DNA of 64,000 nucleotides from Fodinibius sp052060035. Its GTDB lineage: Bacteria > Bacteroidota > Rhodothermia > Balneolales > Balneolaceae. The notes under the pieces were generated by a model, which saw only the letters and a program-made list of their open reading frames with translations, made no database searches and was not told where the DNA came from. Both the position numbers and the translations under genes were made by a program. How positions within the stretch are numbered: position 1 is the stretch's first letter; each line of letters starts with the position of its first letter. Shown piece after piece: positions 33,980 through 42,469 of this stretch. The DNA lies in assembly GCF_052060035.1 (NCBI RefSeq), contig NZ_JBPOEA010000013.1, positions 17,060-81,059 on the forward strand, given 5' to 3'.

Positions 33980-36379
33980 TTAAAATAGCCGCGATACACT
34001 GATATTAAGCAACACCGTGGGTTGGTCCAGGCGGGTAGCAAGGTCGAGTCGGAACAGCCCCAATATACCATTTAATGATGCTCCTATCTCCCAATGAGTG
34101 CCACTGGTTTGTCTTGGTTGGTATCCGGATTGAGACAAAAAATTGTCGTTTTGTAACCAGGTTTGTGCCATTCCTCCGAAGATTATAAACCCGATATTAC
34201 GATCTGTTAGTGCTTGTAATCCCAATAGCTCGAAGGGTATGGTACGGAAATTATGCTCGGCATTTATCGAAAAATATTGTTGGCCCTGGTAGGGACGATT
34301 TCGGATCGTTTTCATTACACCATACGGAGCTGTTGCACCGATAGTGCCATCGATGATGCCCCATTTTTGTGGGGGAAGATCTCCGCTGTAGGTACCACCC
34401 TTGATAGTAAAATCCAGCGTGTTGGATAAAAAGCGGCGTTTATAAAAGGTGGGTAGTGACCATGAAACGAATCCCGTATAACGAGTAAATTCATAGTCGC
34501 TGCCAAGAGCATCTGACGAGTGTTCGATACTCAGCTGAATCCTTTTTTGTGATGTGACTCCAAAATTATAGGTTTCGTCAATATTATATCCGGTTGTAAA
34601 ATCGATTGATTGTAATGTTCCTTCGGGAATGCCGGGATTAGCCTGAAAGTTCTGAGTGTTTCCCAGTATGTCATAGGCGGTAGTAGTAGCCAGGGATGTG
34701 TGGTTTTGATGGTTGTATCCCACTTCGAGAGATATATTTTTGGGAAATTCCCACCCAGAAAAAAATCGAAACCCTTCTGATCGATAATAATCAAAATAGC
34801 CTTTGTGACCCAGCAAATTGGGAATGATGGTATAGTAGGGGGCATAAATGTGGGACTGGTATCGTGTTTTGGTGTCTGCGTGATAGCCACCGCCAAGGGT
34901 TGCCGAGCCCCAGCTGCTCTGAAGCCACGTCATGGAAAGACCTCCGGCATAACTCCACTCTTGGTATCCTGTGTTGTATCCGCCCCGACCGCGTATATTG
35001 AGCCACTTGGTCGCATCAATGCTATAGCGTAATCCAATGAACGCTTGGTCAACGCGATTGTACCTTCCGTCAGGCATCATATTGCCGGGTATTTCATTCA
35101 GGAAGCTCAGAAATCGAGAGTTGGATTCGCCCTCGTTTTCTTCTCCATCATCAATAAGCTTTGCTAAAAATCCGCTGGGCTTAAACGCTTTTTCGAGTGT
35201 GGCTGTACTGTCGAGGGTAGTATAGGCTTGTTCCTCTTCAGAAGAAAGGGGAACGGTGTTGACCTGCCGGACGATCAATGAATCGGATTGAACGGTAGTG
35301 CTATCGACGCTAAAGCGTTCCTCCTTTTCATAGAGCGAGTCCGGTAACGGGGTGTTGACTTGGTAGTTAGTAATACGTGAAAGCTGATTGAATTTAATCA
35401 TCGGAAAATTGAGTCCAACCATCTTTATCTTGATATCGCCTCCAATACGTACATCTACCGGCAACCAAAAATCTTGACCGAAATTATTAAACTGCTGTTT
35501 GTAAGAAGTGCTAAATGATTTTATAGGAGCAGGAAATTTGACGACGTCGTTCGGGACTAAATCGACTTCGATCAGGGCATATTCCTTTGCCAACACAAAA
35601 GCAGTTCCCTCGAAGAGCGGCTGTAGTTTTCGGTCAGGTGATACTTCAATTACATATACTGTTTGATTATCGATGGAAGTCTGATCTACAAGCTTAAAGT
35701 TATAGTATTTAAGTGCTTCAGGATGGGTGATACCTACCAGCTCGAATTCTGCAATTTCGATGTCATCATCATAAAAATTAGGCAGGTAACTGACCCCGGC
35801 AAAGTTACTTGCTGCCTCAATATTAGCAGTTTGTCGCTTCGATTTTTGCACTTCGCGGTGTCCTCGCTGTTTATCCCAAAAAACCTCGGAAACGGATTCG
35901 GTAATGGAAACAATCGATGTGTCGTTCGATAACGACTGACGAGTGTAAGCTTCTGCTTTATAGGTTTTCAGTTCTTTACGCCACTGCTGCTTCCGATTAA
36001 TTACTTCGCGCATAATTCGCATTCCGGGATCTTCATCGGTAACGACAATTTCCTGCATTTCAGTGACTGACGGATGCAGAGAGATGTTCTGTCGGGCTTC
36101 TGATGTTTGGCTGATGGTCAGTTCCTGGGTTTCATAACCGATATAGCGAATAACAAGTGTAGCCGGTAAAAGCGAGTCCGGAATAGAAATAGAAAAGTTA
36201 CCATTGCCGTTGGTGATTGTTCCGCGATAAGTGTCTTTAATCAGAATATTGGCCGCGGGGAGTGTTTCCTCTGTTTGGGCATCGATTACGGTGCCGCTAA
36301 TTGTTTTTTGTGCCCAGGTTGTAGAGCTGATACAGAGCAAGAGCAATAGTAACGCTGAAGTTTGGATATTTTCTGTCAT
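33980..36379 (-). CDS. DUF5686 outer-membrane protein with carboxypeptidase-like domain
   Basis: The 799-residue exported protein (signal peptide ends STTWAQ) has a carboxypeptidase-regulatory-like domain at about 25-110 (ISGTVIDAQTEETLPAANIL, FSISIPDSLLPATLVIRYIG). It then has the long DUF5686 region with a C-terminal barrel ending LNISVSRLF. DUF5686 proteins are TonB-receptor-like Bacteroidota surface proteins of unknown function without a plug domain. It is transcribed alone, leftward. Confidence 0.87.
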   Translation of the reverse strand: MTENIQTSALLLLLLCISSTTWAQKTISGTVIDAQTEETLPAANILIKDTYRGTITNGNGNFSISIPDSLLPATLVIRYIGYETQELTISQTSEARQNISLHPSVTEMQEIVVTDEDPGMRIMREVINRKQQWRKELKTYKAEAYTRQSLSNDTSIVSITESVSEVFWDKQRGHREVQKSKRQTANIEAASNFAGVSYLPNFYDDDIEIAEFELVGITHPEALKYYNFKLVDQTSIDNQTVYVIEVSPDRKLQPLFEGTAFVLAKEYALIEVDLVPNDVVKFPAPIKSFSTSYKQQFNNFGQDFWLPVDVRIGGDIKIKMVGLNFPMIKFNQLSRITNYQVNTPLPDSLYEKEERFSVDSTTVQSDSLIVRQVNTVPLSSEEEQAYTTLDSTATLEKAFKPSGFLAKLIDDGEENEGESNSRFLSFLNEIPGNMMPDGRYNRVDQAFIGLRYSIDATKWLNIRGRGGYNTGYQEWSYAGGLSMTWLQSSWGSATLGGGYHADTKTRYQSHIYAPYYTIIPNLLGHKGYFDYYRSEGFRFFSGWEFPKNISLEVGYNHQNHTSLATTTAYDILGNTQNFQANPGIPEGTLQSIDFTTGYNIDETYNFGVTSQKRIQLSIEHSSDALGSDYEFTRYTGFVSWSLPTFYKRRFLSNTLDFTIKGGTYSGDLPPQKWGIIDGTIGATAPYGVMKTIRNRPYQGQQYFSINAEHNFRTIPFELLGLQALTDRNIGFIIFGGMAQTWLQNDNFLSQSGYQPRQTSGTHWEIGASLNGILGLFRLDLATRLDQPTVLLNISVSRLF

Positions 36380-36499
36380 GGAAAAAGTTTGGTTCTAAAA
36401 CGAAGGGGATATTGTACTATTTCGCTCTGAACAAGTTACAGTAAAAGTGATAGACTTTGCATAGTAAATGCTGAGTGTTGCCATAATTGAAAATTTAGC

Positions 36500-36531
36500 T
36501 TGTGCTTTTAATACTAATCTCCGTATCGTAA
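36500..36531 (+). promoter_or_regulatory. Probable tRNA-Arg promoter
   Basis: CTTG (TTG at 36500-36502) is separated by 21 bases from TATCGTAA (36524-36531). The spacing equals that of the SRP RNA promoter and the first four bases of the -7 element match, but the TTTG half is degenerate. Confidence 0.4.
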
Positions 36532-36548
36532 AAGCCGTTGCACCAACG

Positions 36549-36621
36549 GCCCCTATAGTTCAAGTGGATAGAACGGAGGTTTCCTAAACCTTAAATCCGG
36601 GTTCGACTCCTGGTAGGGGCA
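36549..36621 (+). tRNA. tRNA-Arg (anticodon CCT)
   Basis: The cloverleaf folds completely: acceptor GCCCCTA with TAGGGGC, D-arm GTTC/GAAC, anticodon arm GAGGT-TTCCTAA-ACCTT with anticodon CCT in the loop, and T-arm CCGGG-TTCGACT-CCTGG. The discriminator is A and the CCA end is not encoded. It reads AGG codons. Confidence 0.95.
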
Positions 36622-36715
36622 CAATATTTTCTTTTATATTATTTTAACCCAATCCATCAAATTGTGTTTAAAAAAATCAACAGGTACTTCTTGAAAAGAT
36701 AATGTGGATAATTCT

Positions 36716-36952
36716 TCATCTGTGAAAGTTGGTTTGCTGTTGTCCATGTAATGCCATCTTTGTGGAATCAAAGTTGGTGATTCCAAATTTGGCCATATCA
36801 GCAGCGGTGGAGAGAATAGCTCCCAAATCCCAGTTCGCAGTCGGATTACCTCGCTTATTTAATCTTGCTACAAGCTTATCTCGGACCAGCGATCGCAGGG
36901 TAGTGAAATGCATCATATCAAGCGGCTGAAAGATTTTTTGTTGCAGGATCTC
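36716..36952 (-). pseudogene. Decayed beta-lactamase-family serine hydrolase fragment
   Basis: The minus-strand frame immediately after an in-frame TAA reads EILQQKIFQPLDM, then GNPTANWDLGAILSTAADMAKFGI. These two blocks match the class C beta-lactamase/serine hydrolase family (usual forms: IFQPLGM and WDxGALxxAGALxSTAADMAKF), with part of the alanine-glycine loop lost. The catalytic SxxK and YxN motifs are missing, the 5' part is not readable in any one frame, and the remnant stops at 36716. It is therefore a pseudogene remnant. It lies just downstream of tRNA-Arg. Confidence 0.65.
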
Positions 36953-36971
36953 TTAGTTGAAATGTCCGGGC

Positions 36972-37121
36972 GCATTATATTTGCTCCCAATTTATGAATT
37001 ATCAGAACAGGGTTCAGAGGCCTATTGTGATATTGAAACAGGTCAGATCTGTATTGATAAAGCCATAAATGAAATGGGACAAATCAGACTGGCAGTGTAT
37101 ACCCTCTTTCGTCAAGGATGA
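36972..37121 (+). pseudogene. Possible gene-end fragment of unknown family
   Basis: The plus-strand frame from 36972 reads ALYLLPIYELSEQGSEAYCD, then ICIDKAINEMGQIRLAVYT, and stops at TGA 37119-37121. Its composition is protein-like, but a TAG stop at 36957-36959 lies just upstream and no start codon precedes it. I do not recognise the family. It could be the 3' end of a lost gene or an accidental open frame. Confidence 0.25.
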
Positions 37122-37145
37122 AGATGAAAAGGGAATCAAATAAAA

Positions 37146-37169
37146 AAGCCCGCCTTCGTCGGCGGGCTT
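37146..37169 (-). terminator. Orphan leftward terminator
   Basis: AAGCCCGCC (37146-37154) pairs perfectly with GGCGGGCTT (37161-37169). A T-run follows only on the minus strand. No intact leftward gene lies immediately to its right, so it appears to be left over from a lost gene or to serve antisense transcription from the lexA side. Confidence 0.7.
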
Positions 37170-37286
37170 AAAAACTACTCTCTTGATATTATTTAACGGC
37201 TTATCTGTTAGTAAGACCACCGAGGATGATAATCCTTACGAAATTTCTTTTCATATTTTTATATTTAATTTCATGCACTTGTTCAT

Positions 37287-37303
37287 GTATTATTGTATAA
37301 TAC
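37287..37303. promoter_or_regulatory. Probable LexA operator overlapping the lexA -10 region
   Basis: GTATTAT-TGT-ATAATAC is a perfect 7-3-7 inverted repeat ending 5 bases before the lexA ATG. It contains a TATAAT hexamer at 37296-37301. LexA proteins usually repress their own gene from such a palindrome. The sequence differs from the E. coli CTGT-N8-ACAG and Bacillus GAAC-N4-GTTC boxes, so it is a lineage-specific candidate. Confidence 0.6.
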
Positions 37304-37308
37304 TTCTT

Positions 37309-37956
37309 ATGAAATCATTGACCGACAAACAGCGACAACTTTGGGAATACATCCTAAACTTTTATGAAGACTACGATCAGTTTCCAAGCTATGAAAACAT
37401 GCAGCAGGAGTTTGGATATAGTTCTTCCAACAGTATTTACCAACATCTGCAAGGGCTTACCAAGAAAAATTATTTGAATAAACATGGCAGAGGCCATTAC
37501 GATATCCATCCGAGTAAGCGGAATCAACTGAGCGGCTTTTATCCCGGTATTCCTGTTAAAGGACGTATTGCAGCAGGAGCTATGCATGAGGCCATCAGCG
37601 AGAATCTCGGTCATCTTCCGGTAGAGATTCATCCCGAAAAATCAGATCACTATTTTGCGTTGATTGTAGATGGAGAAAGTATGATTGATGCTGATATTCG
37701 CGACGGTGATTATATTATTATTGATCCCCGAAAGCCTAAAGATGGAGAGATTGGTGCCATTCGTTACCGTGGTGAAACCACCTTAAAGACGATTCGAAAA
37801 AGAGAGGATGGTATTACTTTGCACCCTGAAAACCCATCTTATGAGCCCATCAACATTACGCCGGATGAATGGGAGGAGGTAACAGTTTATGGAACGTATG
37901 TTGGTAAGGCTTGGAAGAAAAACGGAAACTGGGGACTTATTTTCCGAAACGGATAA
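37309..37956 (+). CDS. lexA: LexA repressor (SOS regulator, self-cleaving)
   Basis: From ATG 37309 the protein has 215 residues. A winged-helix DNA-binding domain (LTDKQRQLWEYILNFYEDYD; SSSNSIYQHLQGLTKKNYL) is followed by an S24 peptidase domain. The cleavage bond is Ala89-Gly90 in GRIAAGAMHE, the nucleophile is Ser124 in DGESM and the base is Lys160 in TTLKTI. The frame is open 42 codons further upstream, but those residues are not LexA-like and the palindromic operator lies inside them, which argues for 37309. No ribosome-binding site is visible between the -10-like hexamer and the ATG, so a leaderless transcript is possible. Confidence 0.93.
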   Translation: MKSLTDKQRQLWEYILNFYEDYDQFPSYENMQQEFGYSSSNSIYQHLQGLTKKNYLNKHGRGHYDIHPSKRNQLSGFYPGIPVKGRIAAGAMHEAISENLGHLPVEIHPEKSDHYFALIVDGESMIDADIRDGDYIIIDPRKPKDGEIGAIRYRGETTLKTIRKREDGITLHPENPSYEPINITPDEWEEVTVYGTYVGKAWKKNGNWGLIFRNG

Positions 37957-38012
37957 TAGTGTAATCCAGGAAGCCCGAATATTATAGAAGAATAACCACT
38001 GCATATTCAAAA

Positions 38013-38618
38013 CTATTTCTTTGTCTGTACCATGCGCAGCATTATGACATCATAAACAGCATGGGCACTCATGGCGGCGATAAGTCCAGCATGTTCAAAG
38101 AGGTAACCCAACATCATGCTGAGGCTAAACATCATCAGACCGAAAATAATGTGGGCTATTGAAGTGAATTTAAAGTAGCCGTGGATACCAATAAAAATAG
38201 CGGAGGTGATCCAGATACCAAGCAGGGGCTGGATGGCACCGCGAAATAGCAGTTCTTCGCCAGTCCCCGCAAAGGCGGATAGTTGAATACGATCAAAATG
38301 GGTAAGCTTCATTTTTGAAATGATTTTTACAATGTAAAAGTCATTGAGTACGTCGGCTACCGGCGGACGCTTGATAATAAATCCAATGAGGCCCGCTGCA
38401 ATGGCTCCTGATAATATGCCTATAAGCAGTTGAAAGCTCGTTGTGTAACCGTGATCAAAAGCTGTAAGTAGACTTTTTTGGTGAACGAATCGAAAAAGAA
38501 GAAGGGCAACAATCAGATAGGTGAGGGTAGAAAGAAGAGAGAGTAACAGCAAGTTATGGCTTGGCAACCGCGAGTCATCGTCAGTATCAGGTTGGGCGTT
38601 ATTTTCTTCATTGAGCAT
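38013..38618 (-). CDS. CPBP family intramembrane glutamic-type protease
   Basis: The 201-residue protein has about six membrane helices. It shows the family motifs GTGEELLFRG (Glu-Glu-x-x-x-Arg), a histidine in AIFIGIHGYFKF and a further helix with a late motif, as in CPBP/Rce1-like proteases, formerly Abi. Substrates are unknown in most bacteria. It is transcribed leftward on its own, convergent with lexA and divergent from the M28 gene. Confidence 0.88.
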   Translation of the reverse strand: MLNEENNAQPDTDDDSRLPSHNLLLLSLLSTLTYLIVALLLFRFVHQKSLLTAFDHGYTTSFQLLIGILSGAIAAGLIGFIIKRPPVADVLNDFYIVKIISKMKLTHFDRIQLSAFAGTGEELLFRGAIQPLLGIWITSAIFIGIHGYFKFTSIAHIIFGLMMFSLSMMLGYLFEHAGLIAAMSAHAVYDVIMLRMVQTKK

Positions 38619-38777
38619 AAGAATTCTGATTTACTTGATTGGGCATAAAATGCTGTAATGAATAATATGCTTCCAAAAGTATAAATTTGTAAAACCAATT
38701 AGCATAAAAGTCTGAATTATGTAAGTTGGCAAATATTGCTAAAACCTTTCAACCTCTTTGAAATCAACTTTGATATT

Positions 38778-40136
38778 ATGAAACGATTGCTGCTCTTTCC
38801 TTTGCTCATATTTTTTGCATATCCACAGGATATGCAGGCACAGGATCTTAGAATTGATCCCCAAATGTATGAGATTATTGATGCGGTCAGTGCGGATCAA
38901 TTGGAATCAGATATACGAACGTTAGCTAATTTTGGAACGCGGCATACGATGTCAGATACGTCGTCATCAGAACGGGGCATTGGTGCAGCTCGCAGATGGA
39001 TTAAGCAGGAATTTGAGAAGATTAGTCAGGAATGCAGTGGATGTCTTGAAGTGCACGAGCAGCGCACGCTGGTTGAGGGGGATCCTGAAAGTCGTATTGA
39101 CGAAGATACATGGGTAGTAAATGTGTATGCTGTTTTGAAAGGCAATACGCACCCTAATAGATATGTGATTATGAGTGGGGATATTGACAGCCGTGCTTCA
39201 GATATAATGGACGAAGAGATCGATGCCCCCGGTGCCAACGATAATGCATCGGGTATGGCCGGAGCAATAGAGGCAGCGCGGGTGCTGTCCAAGTACGAAT
39301 TTGAGAGTAGCATTATTTTTGCCGGACTTTCGGGCGAAGAACAGGGACTCTACGGTGGACGTCACATGGCGGAAATGGCCAAGGAAGAAGGCTGGGAAAT
39401 TATTGGCGTTCTCAATAACGATATGATCGGGAATATTCGGGGAATTGATGGTGTGGTAGACAACCGTGAATTTCGCATTTTTTCAGAGCCTTATTCTTCG
39501 CAAGCTACTGAGCGTGAATTACAGATGAAACGCTTTTTTGGTGGAGAAAATGATGGTATTTCGCGTCAGCTTGCCCGTTATATTTATGAAACGACTGAAC
39601 TTTATATGCCCCGGATGGATCCCATGCTGATTTATCGCCTGGATCGCTTTGGTCGCGGTGGTCATCATCGTCCGTTTAACGAAGCCGGTTTTGCCGGGGT
39701 TCGCATCATGGAAGCCCACGAAAATTATACGCAGCAGCATCAGGATATTCGTACCGAGGATGGCATTGAATATGGAGATGTGATTGAACACGTCGATTTC
39801 GACTATGCCAAGAAGCTTACGGCAGTGAACGCTGTAGCAATGGCGTCGCTGGCGAAGGCTCCCCCTGCACCGAAGAATGTAGAAATAGGTGGTGCCGTTG
39901 AACCTTCAACTACGCTGCGTTGGGAAAGACCGGATAATGACCTTATTAAAGGATATAAAATTTACTGGCGACCAACGTCTGAATCGCTTTGGGAAAGTCA
40001 GCGATATGTAGGCGATGTTAGTGAGTTCACCCTCGAAAATATCGTTATCGACAATTACTTATTTGGGGTTTCTGCGGTTGGAAAAAATGGACACGAAAGT
40101 GTGGTTTCATATCCATCCGGATTAATTCGTGATTAA
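38778..40136 (+). CDS. M28 family zinc peptidase with C-terminal fibronectin III-like domain
   Basis: I start at ATG 38778 because it begins a standard signal peptide (MKRLLLFPLLIFFAYPQDMQ); the frame is open 14 codons further up. The M28 domain (about 40-370) shows GDIDSRASD, PGANDNASG (bridging Asp), SGEEQGLYG (general-base Glu) and LNNDMIGN. In most M28 enzymes the first motif is HxD; here Asp135 occupies the His position. Residues of about 375-452 resemble a fibronectin type III module (PPAPKNVEIGGAVEPSTTLR). It probably acts as a secreted aminopeptidase or carboxypeptidase beside the S9 peptidase downstream. Confidence 0.88.
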   Translation: MKRLLLFPLLIFFAYPQDMQAQDLRIDPQMYEIIDAVSADQLESDIRTLANFGTRHTMSDTSSSERGIGAARRWIKQEFEKISQECSGCLEVHEQRTLVEGDPESRIDEDTWVVNVYAVLKGNTHPNRYVIMSGDIDSRASDIMDEEIDAPGANDNASGMAGAIEAARVLSKYEFESSIIFAGLSGEEQGLYGGRHMAEMAKEEGWEIIGVLNNDMIGNIRGIDGVVDNREFRIFSEPYSSQATERELQMKRFFGGENDGISRQLARYIYETTELYMPRMDPMLIYRLDRFGRGGHHRPFNEAGFAGVRIMEAHENYTQQHQDIRTEDGIEYGDVIEHVDFDYAKKLTAVNAVAMASLAKAPPAPKNVEIGGAVEPSTTLRWERPDNDLIKGYKIYWRPTSESLWESQRYVGDVSEFTLENIVIDNYLFGVSAVGKNGHESVVSYPSGLIRD

Positions 40137-40209
40137 TTTTTCAACTATGGCCATGGCAGGGCTCATTAGTGCTAAATTACGGAGTATTAAAATTCACCTT
40201 TTTTGATTC

Positions 40210-40224
40210 CACTTGTCGCAAGTG
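40210..40224. promoter_or_regulatory. Palindrome upstream of the S9 peptidase gene
   Basis: CACTTG-TCG-CAAGTG is a perfect 6-3-6 inverted repeat 61 bases before the ATG at 40285. It is less AT-rich than most palindromes in this window and could bind a dimeric regulator. Confidence 0.35.
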
Positions 40225-40284
40225 CAGCGGCAGGATGGTAATTTCTTTGCACTTACTAATTCATCACAAAAAAAATAGAAAACC

Positions 40285-42312
40285 ATGAAAAAACGAATAT
40301 TCTCTATTTTAATAGCGGTTATAGCTTTGTTGTATTGTGATAAAGCTGTAGCCCAGTCCGATCTGTTTACGCTCGAGAATGTCTTTGATCTGGAATACGT
40401 ATCCGATACGCAGATTTCACCGGATGGAAAACAAGTGGTCTATCAGCGTAATTTTATGGATATAATGGAAGATCAGCGGCGCTCAAACTTGTGGATAGTG
40501 AATACCGACGGAAGTCGGCATCGTCCGCTAACATCAGGTAACAATAATAACTTTTCGGCTCGTTGGTCGCCCAGTGGAGATCGCTTGTTGTTTGCCTCCA
40601 CACAGAGTGGTTCCAGCGAACTGTATATACGCTGGATGGATACCGGTGAAACAGCTAAGATTACCAATCTGACGCAATCCCCGCGCTCTATAAGCTGGTC
40701 TCCTGATGGGAAATATATTGCCTTTACAATGTTTGTCCCCGCCAGTGAAAAGCCGATGGTATCGCTGCCCGGCAAACCCAATGGCGCAAACTGGGCCGAT
40801 CCCGCAAATGTTATTGATGATCTCGAATATCGCCGTGACGGGTCTTCCGGCTTTGTAAAAGATGGATTTACGCATGTGTTCGTTATACCCGCTGAAGGCG
40901 GAACCCCTCGACAAATTACCGAGGGTGATTACAATCACAGTTCTCCTGAGTGGACGGCTGACGGGGAGCATCTTATCATATCATCCAATCAAAAAGAAGA
41001 TTGGCAGTATAAAGAACGTGATACTGAGCTCTATAAAGTTTCGGTCGATGATGGAGAAATGGTGCAGCTTACGGATCGGCGCGGACCTGATTATGGGGCA
41101 CAAGTTTCGCCTAATGGGCAACAGGTAGCTTATCTTGGGTATAATGATAATATGGACAGTTACCAGCTTAGCAACGTTTATGTGATGAACGTGGATGGTT
41201 CCGGGAAGCGAGCATTGACGAATAATTTTGATCGTAGCGTGAGCAACCTGCAATGGACTGATGACGGAAGCGGACTCTATGTTCAGTATGATGATGAAGG
41301 CAATGGAAAAGTTGGATTTATTGCATTGAATGGTTCTCAAAGTGTGCAGAAGATTTTGGATGATCGAGGTGGTACCACCATCGGACGTCCATACGGAAGC
41401 GGATCATATACTGCTTCAAATGGCAAAATCGCTTATACCTATGCCACGCCGTATCATCCGGGAGATGTGGCGGTGACCGATCGTAATGGTAATATGAATC
41501 GGTTAACGAAGGTGAATGAAGATCTGTTTGGTCATAAGACACTGGGTGAGGTAGAAGAGATTTGGTACGAATCATCGTATGATGATAAGTTGGTTCAAGG
41601 GTGGATTATTAAGCCCCCAAACTTTGATCCTGATAAAAAATATCCGCTGATCTTGGAAATTCACGGCGGACCACACACCAACTACGGCAATCGTTTTACG
41701 GCTGAGCTGCAGCTGATGGCTGCCGCAGGCTATGTTGTCGTTTACACCAACCCAAGAGGCAGTACCAGCTACGGTAAAGCCTTTGGTAACTATATCAACA
41801 AGAATTATCCCAGCGAAGACCATGATGATCTGATGTCGGGCGTAGATGCAGTGATCGACAAAGGATATGTTGATGCCGATAGCTTGTATGTCACCGGTGG
41901 TAGTGGCGGTGGGGTACTTTCGGCCTGGGCTATTGGTAAGACCGATCGCTTTAATGCTGCCGTTGTAGCCAAGCCGGTGATTAATTGGTACAGCTTTGTT
42001 CTTACTTCGGATGGGTCTTCCTATCATAAATACTGGTTCCCGGGTTTTCCATGGGAAAATCGCGACCATTATATGGATCGTTCTCCTATTTCGCTGGTGG
42101 GTAATGTGACAACCCCAACGATGTTGTTAACGGGCGAAGAAGACTATCGCACCCCTATGTCAGAAACAGAACAATATTACCGAGCATTACAGCTGCAGAA
42201 AGTGGAATCAGCGATGGTTCGTATTCCGGGTTCCGGTCATGGTATTGCCAGCCGCCCAAGCAATCTGATGAGCAAGGTGGCACATATTTTGGAATGGTTC
42301 GACAAGTACTAA
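40285..42312 (+). CDS. S9 family prolyl-oligopeptidase-like serine peptidase
   Basis: The 675-residue exported protein (signal peptide ends KAVAQ) has an N-terminal seven-bladed propeller with repeated TolB/PD40 motifs (DTQISPDGKQVVYQRN; SARWSPSGDRLLFAS; SISWSPDGKYIAFTM) and a C-terminal alpha/beta hydrolase domain. The triad is Ser540 in GGSGGGV, Asp620 in GEEDYRTPM and His652 in GSGHGIA. It matches acylaminoacyl-peptidase-type S9 enzymes, which digest oligopeptides in the periplasm. A terminator follows 29 bases after the stop. Confidence 0.93.
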   Translation: MKKRIFSILIAVIALLYCDKAVAQSDLFTLENVFDLEYVSDTQISPDGKQVVYQRNFMDIMEDQRRSNLWIVNTDGSRHRPLTSGNNNNFSARWSPSGDRLLFASTQSGSSELYIRWMDTGETAKITNLTQSPRSISWSPDGKYIAFTMFVPASEKPMVSLPGKPNGANWADPANVIDDLEYRRDGSSGFVKDGFTHVFVIPAEGGTPRQITEGDYNHSSPEWTADGEHLIISSNQKEDWQYKERDTELYKVSVDDGEMVQLTDRRGPDYGAQVSPNGQQVAYLGYNDNMDSYQLSNVYVMNVDGSGKRALTNNFDRSVSNLQWTDDGSGLYVQYDDEGNGKVGFIALNGSQSVQKILDDRGGTTIGRPYGSGSYTASNGKIAYTYATPYHPGDVAVTDRNGNMNRLTKVNEDLFGHKTLGEVEEIWYESSYDDKLVQGWIIKPPNFDPDKKYPLILEIHGGPHTNYGNRFTAELQLMAAAGYVVVYTNPRGSTSYGKAFGNYINKNYPSEDHDDLMSGVDAVIDKGYVDADSLYVTGGSGGGVLSAWAIGKTDRFNAAVVAKPVINWYSFVLTSDGSSYHKYWFPGFPWENRDHYMDRSPISLVGNVTTPTMLLTGEEDYRTPMSETEQYYRALQLQKVESAMVRIPGSGHGIASRPSNLMSKVAHILEWFDKY

Positions 42313-42341
42313 TTGTTACATAATATAAATTTATCTAACAG

Positions 42342-42374
42342 CCCCGGTGGGATTTACTCATCGGGGTTTTTATT
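42342..42374 (+). terminator. Terminator of the S9 peptidase gene
   Basis: CCCCGGTG (42342-42349) pairs with CATCGGGG (42359-42366, one G-T pair) across a 9-base loop and is followed by eight T/A-rich bases beginning TTTTTA. Confidence 0.85.
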
Positions 42375-42469
42375 TGGGATAATTTCGAAGGATTTTTCTT
42401 TCAATGAAGCATTGTCACTGATATCTTCAGCACCTTTTAAAAAGGATCTATCAATAAAGTTCTCGAAAA

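Noticed and set aside
37183..37308. 42-codon N-terminal extension of LexA
   Set aside because: The extension covers the promoter and the palindromic operator, is not LexA-like, and ATG 37309 gives a normal-length LexA.
41572..42069. 165-codon minus-strand frame
   Set aside because: It overlaps the catalytic domain of the S9 peptidase with intact motifs on the plus strand.
42313..42469. Cobalamin riboswitch upstream of the BtuB-like receptor
   Set aside because: Only 157 bases separate the genes, they contain the previous gene's terminator, and no B12-box-like sequence was seen.
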